Source of the DNA: Irpex lacteus
Lineage: Eukaryota > Basidiomycota > Agaricomycetes > Polyporales > Irpicaceae
Length of the DNA stretch: 64,000 nt
Assembly (NCBI GenBank): GCA_001986395.2
Contig: MQVO02000006.1
Span: 930,001-994,000 of the forward strand
Direction of reading: 5' to 3'
Positions 59,356 to 64,000 of this stretch are shown one piece after another. The notes under the pieces are model-generated. The model was not told the DNA's origin. It saw nothing but the letters and a program-made list of their open reading frames with translations, and made no database searches. Made by a program: the position numbers and the translations under genes. The first letter of the stretch is position 1. Every line of letters begins with the position of its first letter.

Positions 59356-61749
59356 TCAAGCAACGACATCCGCCGCGCTAAAACTACTCCTCCTCCTCCT
59401 AACAGGCCTCAAATTCGGCCTCTCGCTCTTACTCCCAGGCCTAACAACAGCACTCGCATTACTCGTCATCCAATCCTGCTGTGCCGCAGCCTTCACAACC
59501 GCCGCAATCTTCACAGGCGTCTCCTGCACCGACCGATTCGTCGTGCGCCGTGTCGGTATCAAGGTAGGAAGTCGAGAAGGCTGCGGGGAGGGCGGGTTGC
59601 GGGGCCGGTGGGAGCGTGCGGTTGTGTCGTTTGCGAGACGGGGGATCTTGTTGGGCATCTGGCCGTTCGGTTTCGCGGTCGTAGTCGTAGTCGTGGTCTT
59701 TGGTAGGGGTGCGGGGTTAGACACCGCGATGTCGTTCCTCTTCGTCGTCGATCGCAAAACGCGGACAGGTCGCTCAGACGCAGCCGTCCTCGAACTCGTC
59801 GCGCGGGTCGACGCAGGTTTCGGCTTGACTCTCCTAACGGGTGGCGCGAGAGCCAGCGCGGGGAGGACGTCGTTCTTCTCGTCTTCCTCGTCCGATTCTT
59901 CCATGGCGAGCGAGCTGCGTTTGGCAGCGGGCGTCTTGCGTGGTTGGCCGGGTGGGGCGATCTCTTTCGCCTGTGCGGCGGCGGCGGCTACGTGGCGGCT
60001 GGGCGTGACGGGTGGGAGGGGCATTGGTGGGGGAGTCCTGGGTACAGCGATGGATGATGAAGTGGTCGTGGTAGTAGTAGTCAACTGAGGCGCATCTTCC
60101 TCTTCTTCGTTGTCTGCAGGCGGGGTAGCCGGCGTTACGACGGTCTGGCTCACAGCGACAGTCGTGGTAGATGTGATTCGTTCTTCTCGTCGTTGTCGCT
60201 TCACTTCGTCGACGGCCGCCCATTTTGCCCACTCTAGCTGTTTGACGTACATGTATTGCTGCTGCGGCCCCACTACGCTCCCAGGCCGGACGATCCGCAT
60301 GAAGGCAATCGCTTCGGACGCTGTGAAGCCGTACTTCCATATGAGATATGCACCTATCAGCGTTCCCGTGCGTCCGAGGCCAGCTTTGCACTACAAACAA
60401 TGTTAGGTGGCGTAAGCACAAACCGAGTCGATAATACTCACATGTACAGCAACAACGCCCTTCGCTTCCACAACTTGATCCGCCAAGTCAATAAACTGCC
60501 TCACTATCTCGTCCGTAGGGTTGCTCCCGTCGTCAAAGTACAACTCGACGTGGTTGATGCCCTGATCCAAGAAAACCTGCCGATCGTATAGTTGGTTGTT
60601 CAGCCGCACCACAAGCTTGACGTTCCTCTTTTCGAAATAGTCCAAGCAATTCAAGAACGGCGTCGACAGTTTCCGCTGGAGCGCGGTCTCTCCTTTCGCA
60701 GGAGAGGACGGGCCACCCTGCTGCGACTCCTGCATGCGTCTCTCCTTCTCTCGCTTGATCCATATCGGGTCCACGGGCGACGCGAACGCGATGAAATTCG
60801 GGGTAATCCAATTCCAATCTCCGTTCTCCACCTTCTCGTAGTATTCGTAGTCGTCGACGTCGAATTGGTTCATGTCGCAGAGACCGTTCTGGATCGCCTT
60901 GTAAATCCCCCAGAGGCAATCTTGGATGCTGAGGTTGAAATCTGAGCGACCCCTTCCTGCATCGCGGAAGGGCATGAATTCCATTTCGGCGATAGGATGG
61001 AAGGCCTCCCAGGGCGGCCGGTGTTGTACTATCAGCTACAAAGACGGTCAGAGGACGCCAGATTCACACAACCGGGTGGCCACGTACCACATAGAGTGCC
61101 ATGAGAAGAGCAGCGTTAGCTTTTCTCCTGGGATCGTTCGAGGAATAGAGGACGAGACCGTAGCCGGCCAAATCCCGATCCTACCGTTTGGATGAGAATG
61201 AACATGCGGCCAAGAGGTTGAAGAGAACGCACCTGGAGCAGCTCGTGAATCAGGATGCACGCCTTGTACACCATCGCAAGATTCAAAGGACCCCAGTCCT
61301 GAAAGAAGGACATGTAAAGCAGCTGATCGTCTATCGTAAAGTAGTAGTACTGCGCGTCGTCGTCGGGGGTTGTAGATGTGCCAGCCTGCGTCTGCCCGCG
61401 CACCCGGGGCCTGTTCTCGGGCTCATTCGTAACACGGTTGAGTACGTCGGGTCGTGGGGCGGGATGCGGGAAGGATGTGAAGAACAACCTGTTTGGCCGC
61501 TGTAAGTTGATATTCTGGAGGCCATGTGAAGGCCGTGCACTCACCTTCCCCCAAAGTGGCAGAGAGGTTCGCAAGCGGGCGCCATGCTTGAATCCCTTGT
61601 GGATGTGTGTGGCCCTGGCGGCGGGTGGAGGACACGGGCAAGATGGTCGTCGGTTTGGAAGTGGTCGGTGGCGAAGTCTGCCTGTGTTGGGGGTGCTGCC
61701 GCCGCGTGGTCTCGTGACGCGACACGCGGAGTTTGTTTAGCGCGTGCAT
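59356..61749 (-). CDS. CDC14: CDC14-type dual-specificity protein phosphatase
   Basis: Reverses CDK phosphorylation at mitotic exit and in cytokinesis. Start ATG at 61747-61749, stop TGA at 59356-59358. A basic Ser/Thr-rich N-tail precedes the CDC14 N-terminal domain: [40 protein letters not shown] and [20 protein letters not shown]. The catalytic domain has [60 protein letters not shown], and the active site [10 protein letters not shown] (Cys and Arg of CX5R), split by an intron just before the Cys. After the domain lies a long Pro/Thr/Ser/Arg-rich disordered tail ending [14 protein letters not shown]. All key residues are present. Divergent from MBP1. Confidence 0.95.
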
Positions 61750-62631
61750 GACCGTGTCACCCTCATGTTTTCCTCGAGGAATGCAAGCCGCTCGACGTCT
61801 CAGACCTCCCTGTGGGATTCCCTTTCTGATTTAGAGCATATATAAATACTGGGAAATTTACACGCTGTTGCCAACCAGCCTGGGACCAGTGAGAATACAA
61901 GGTGTGCAGTGTGGAGACTGGGCGGGGTGAGCGCTAGCGCTGGCCACAGCAATCGTACAGCCAATCGGAGGCACCCGTCTCGACCGAGCTTGTGTAAACG
62001 AATTCCTGAAGGTGCCGTTGATAATGGCGTTATACTCTGTAATCCGACGATGATCATTTCAATGTTTCTGTGCCCGGTGTTGTACCGACGCGACTCGGAG
62101 GACACAAGGTTGTTATGTTCTGTGATCATAATTGAAGGCGCATCTGTTGTTTCAGGGCCAACGCTGAAAGACTGATAGAAATGCATGAGCGGTGGCACAG
62201 AGCCCGTGGTCGACGCATTAGACAAAGGCCTGACCAGGAGGTGGGCCTGTCGGATGTCTCGATATGGATTGCCCGGCCCCCTAAAGTGTCCGCCTGATGT
62301 TACTCCGACCACCACAACGCCCTCGCTGTTCACGCCTCTCCCTGCAACACACAACACGCCTTTGACGACAACCACCCCTCCTTCTCGAGCGACACGCCTA
62401 ACTCCCGGGTGAATTCCCAGACGCCTCCCTGTAACTCGGTGACCGGAGCGTGTCGCGTCGCGGCGCGTTTGCCTGTCACGCGTCAACGTGACTGTGAGCT
62501 TCGCTCTCTGTCGTCTTCGCACCAGCACGACCGACCGTTCCCCTCGAGCCACCCACAAGGCTGGGCACTAAATTATCCTCAGATATCCTCACATTTATCA
62601 CGACACACAACGAGAGACGTGACATTGCATC
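61750..62631. promoter_or_regulatory. Shared promoter region of CDC14 (-) and MBP1 (+)
   Basis: 882 bases between the two start codons. Near MBP1, at 62453-62483, it holds four CGCG cores including the perfect MCB element ACGCGT at 62478-62483. A 252-codon open frame on the minus strand (61800-62558) has no recognised domain and is taken as chance. Confidence 0.55.
62478..62483. promoter_or_regulatory. MCB element (ACGCGT)
   Basis: ACGCGT is the site bound by the MBF complex, whose DNA-binding subunit is Mbp1. It lies 149 bases before the MBP1 start codon and is joined by three further CGCG cores at 62454, 62459 and 62464. Confidence 0.5.
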
Positions 62632-64000
62632 ATGCCCGACACCCAGATCTTCAAGGTGAGATGACTCGCGTAGCTCTCCTTTGCCCCTTCCAAGATCTTC
62701 CGGCTAATTCCCATTGACAGGCTACCTATAGCGGTATTCCCGTCTATGAAATGTTGGTCTATCATCCCATCATCTCATTCATCCTCTCAATGCTGATTAT
62801 TTGCGTAGGATGTGTAAAGGGGTTGCGGTCATGAGGCGGCGTTCAGACTCATGGCTGAACGCGACTCAGATATTGAAAGTGGCGGGTTTTGACAAGCCCC
62901 AGAGAACTCGTATATTGGAGCGTGAAATACAGAAGGGGGAACACGAAAAGGTCCAGGGTGGCTATGGAAAGTACCAAGGTGCGTGCAAGCGCTGGAGCTC
63001 CTCTACGACTCTCACCTACCCACGTACGCACAGGCACTTGGATCCCCCTGGGCAAGGGGCTACATCTGAGTCAACAGTATAACTGCGAGCACCTTCTCAG
63101 ACCCCTGATAGACTTTCAGCCCAACGCGAGCGACCACAGTCCTCCCCTCGCACCGAAACATCTCGTCGCCGCACCGCACCCAAAGCCTGCCTCAAAAAAG
63201 GGAGAGAACGGGACTCCCTCGAGAAGCACGCGCTCGGCGAGGAAGGCCGTCGTTGATCATGCTACCAACTCCGATGTTGAGACGCTCTCTGTCAAAGGAT
63301 CAAGGGACGGGAGCCTGACCCCTTCGCCATCGGGGTCTTCATCCAGCTCGCGCACTCCCTCACCGATACGTAGTACTCCGTCTCCATCGCATCATAATGT
63401 ATCACTACCCAGCGAATACCGCTCTCCGCCGCCCAATAACCGCAAACGGAAACACAGGCGCGAGGAAATAGCCATGGAGATCGACGGCGAGTCAGACAGA
63501 CTAAGCGGGCCATTCGAGGAGATCGGCTACGCAGACCAAATACTCGAGTACTTCATCTCAGACACGAACCAGGTACCACAAGTGCTAGTCAACCCCCCTC
63601 CCGACTTTGACCCCGACCTGGCCATCGACGACGACGGACACACGGCCTTGCACTGGGCGAGCGCGATGGGCCGAATCCGGGTGGTGAAGCTACTCTTGAC
63701 TGCTGGTGCCGACATATTCAAAGTGAACAAGGCGGGCCAGACAGCGCTGATGCGCAGCGTGATGTTCGCGAACAACTACGACGTCCGCAAGTTCCCTGAG
63801 CTGTACGAGCTTTTGCATCGGTCCACGCTGAACATCGACAACAGCAACCGCACGGTGTTCCACCATATCGTCGACGTCGCGATGTCCAAGGGCAAGTCGC
63901 ACGCCGCGCGGTACTATATGGAGACGGTCCTCTCTCGGTTGAGCGACTACCCGCAGGAATTGGCGGACATTATCAACTTCCAGGACGAAGATGGGGAGAC
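62632..64000 (+). CDS. MBP1: MBP1-type APSES/ankyrin cell-cycle transcription factor, cut by the right edge
   Basis: DNA-binding subunit of the MBF/MBF-like complex that drives G1/S genes. Start ATG at 62632 (MPDTQIFK, then intron, [11 protein letters not shown]). The APSES/KilA-N domain follows: [60 protein letters not shown]. Then a Ser/Pro-rich linker ([20 protein letters not shown]) with a basic cluster NNRKRKHRR, and ankyrin repeats of the Swi6/Mbp1 type ([60 protein letters not shown]). The frame runs off the window in the repeats, so the C-terminal dimerisation part is missing here. Three introns were placed in the first 450 bases. Confidence 0.95.

Noticed and set aside
59543..60088. 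181-codon open frame on the plus strand
   Set aside because: Antisense to the low-complexity tail of CDC14.
61800..62558. 252-codon open frame on the minus strand upstream of CDC14
   Set aside because: No domain, Val/Gly/Arg-rich first half, overlaps the CGCG cluster and the promoter region of two well-supported divergent genes.

Overview
The window is nuclear DNA of a filamentous basidiomycete, most likely an agaricomycete. Genes lie close together on both strands and are cut by many short introns of about 50-70 bases with GT..AG borders. Most proteins are standard fungal housekeeping types, and one secreted protein belongs to a basidiomycete 'glycopeptide' family. The left edge cuts a ferric reductase and the right edge cuts an MBP1-type cell-cycle regulator.

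Layout. 1-1.35 kb: C-terminal half of a ferric reductase. 1.8-5.6 kb: ankyrin/dysferlin-like/FYVE/RING protein, probably a membrane-bound ubiquitin ligase. 5.9-6.9 kb (-): acidic protein of unknown role. 7.3-12.3 kb: divergent pair PI31 (-) and the spliceosomal helicase Prp5 (+). 12.7-14.9 kb: DHA1-type MFS transporter. 15.8-18.1 kb (-): FG nucleoporin NSP1, followed by an intron-bearing tRNA-Cys(GCA). 18.9-22.2 kb: complete, very young LTR retroelement whose only ORF is gag. 23.7-24.4 kb: secreted cysteine-rich glycopeptide, then a 337-bp MITE. 25.2-30.5 kb (-): two tandem Dal5-type permeases. 31.0-32.5 kb (-): acetyl-CoA acetyltransferase. 32.9-34.8 kb: ATG10 (-) divergent from RPS1 (+). 35.3-39.8 kb: adenine phosphoribosyltransferase (+) convergent with an EDEM-type GH47/PA mannosidase (-). 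39.9-41.2 kb: two-module zinc-ribbon protein. 41.8-44.4 kb: low-complexity protein of unknown role. 44.6-46.9 kb: divergent FAF1 (-) and a small multi-pass membrane protein (+). 47.3-49.3 kb (-): two poorly understood genes. 49.4-53.4 kb: Dicer-like RNase III without a recognisable helicase. 53.5-53.9 kb (-): COX subunit VIIc. 54.2-56.4 kb (-): second DHA1 MFS transporter. 57.0-58.2 kb (-): mitochondrial ribosomal protein uL24m. 59.4-61.7 kb (-): CDC14 phosphatase, divergent from MBP1 (+, 62.6 kb to the edge).

The genes do not form one pathway or a biosynthetic cluster. Several pairs are divergent over short shared promoters: PI31/PRP5, ATG10/RPS1, EDEM/zinc-ribbon, FAF1/membrane protein and CDC14/MBP1. 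The accessory part is 18.3-30.5 kb (retroelement, secreted protein, MITE, duplicated permeases). The most unusual items are the gag-only element with matching LTRs and a target-site duplication, the helicase-less Dicer, the ankyrin-FYVE-RING protein, and the CGCG-rich promoter between two cell-cycle regulators. Exon borders were read by eye; gene ends are usually firmer than internal splice sites.
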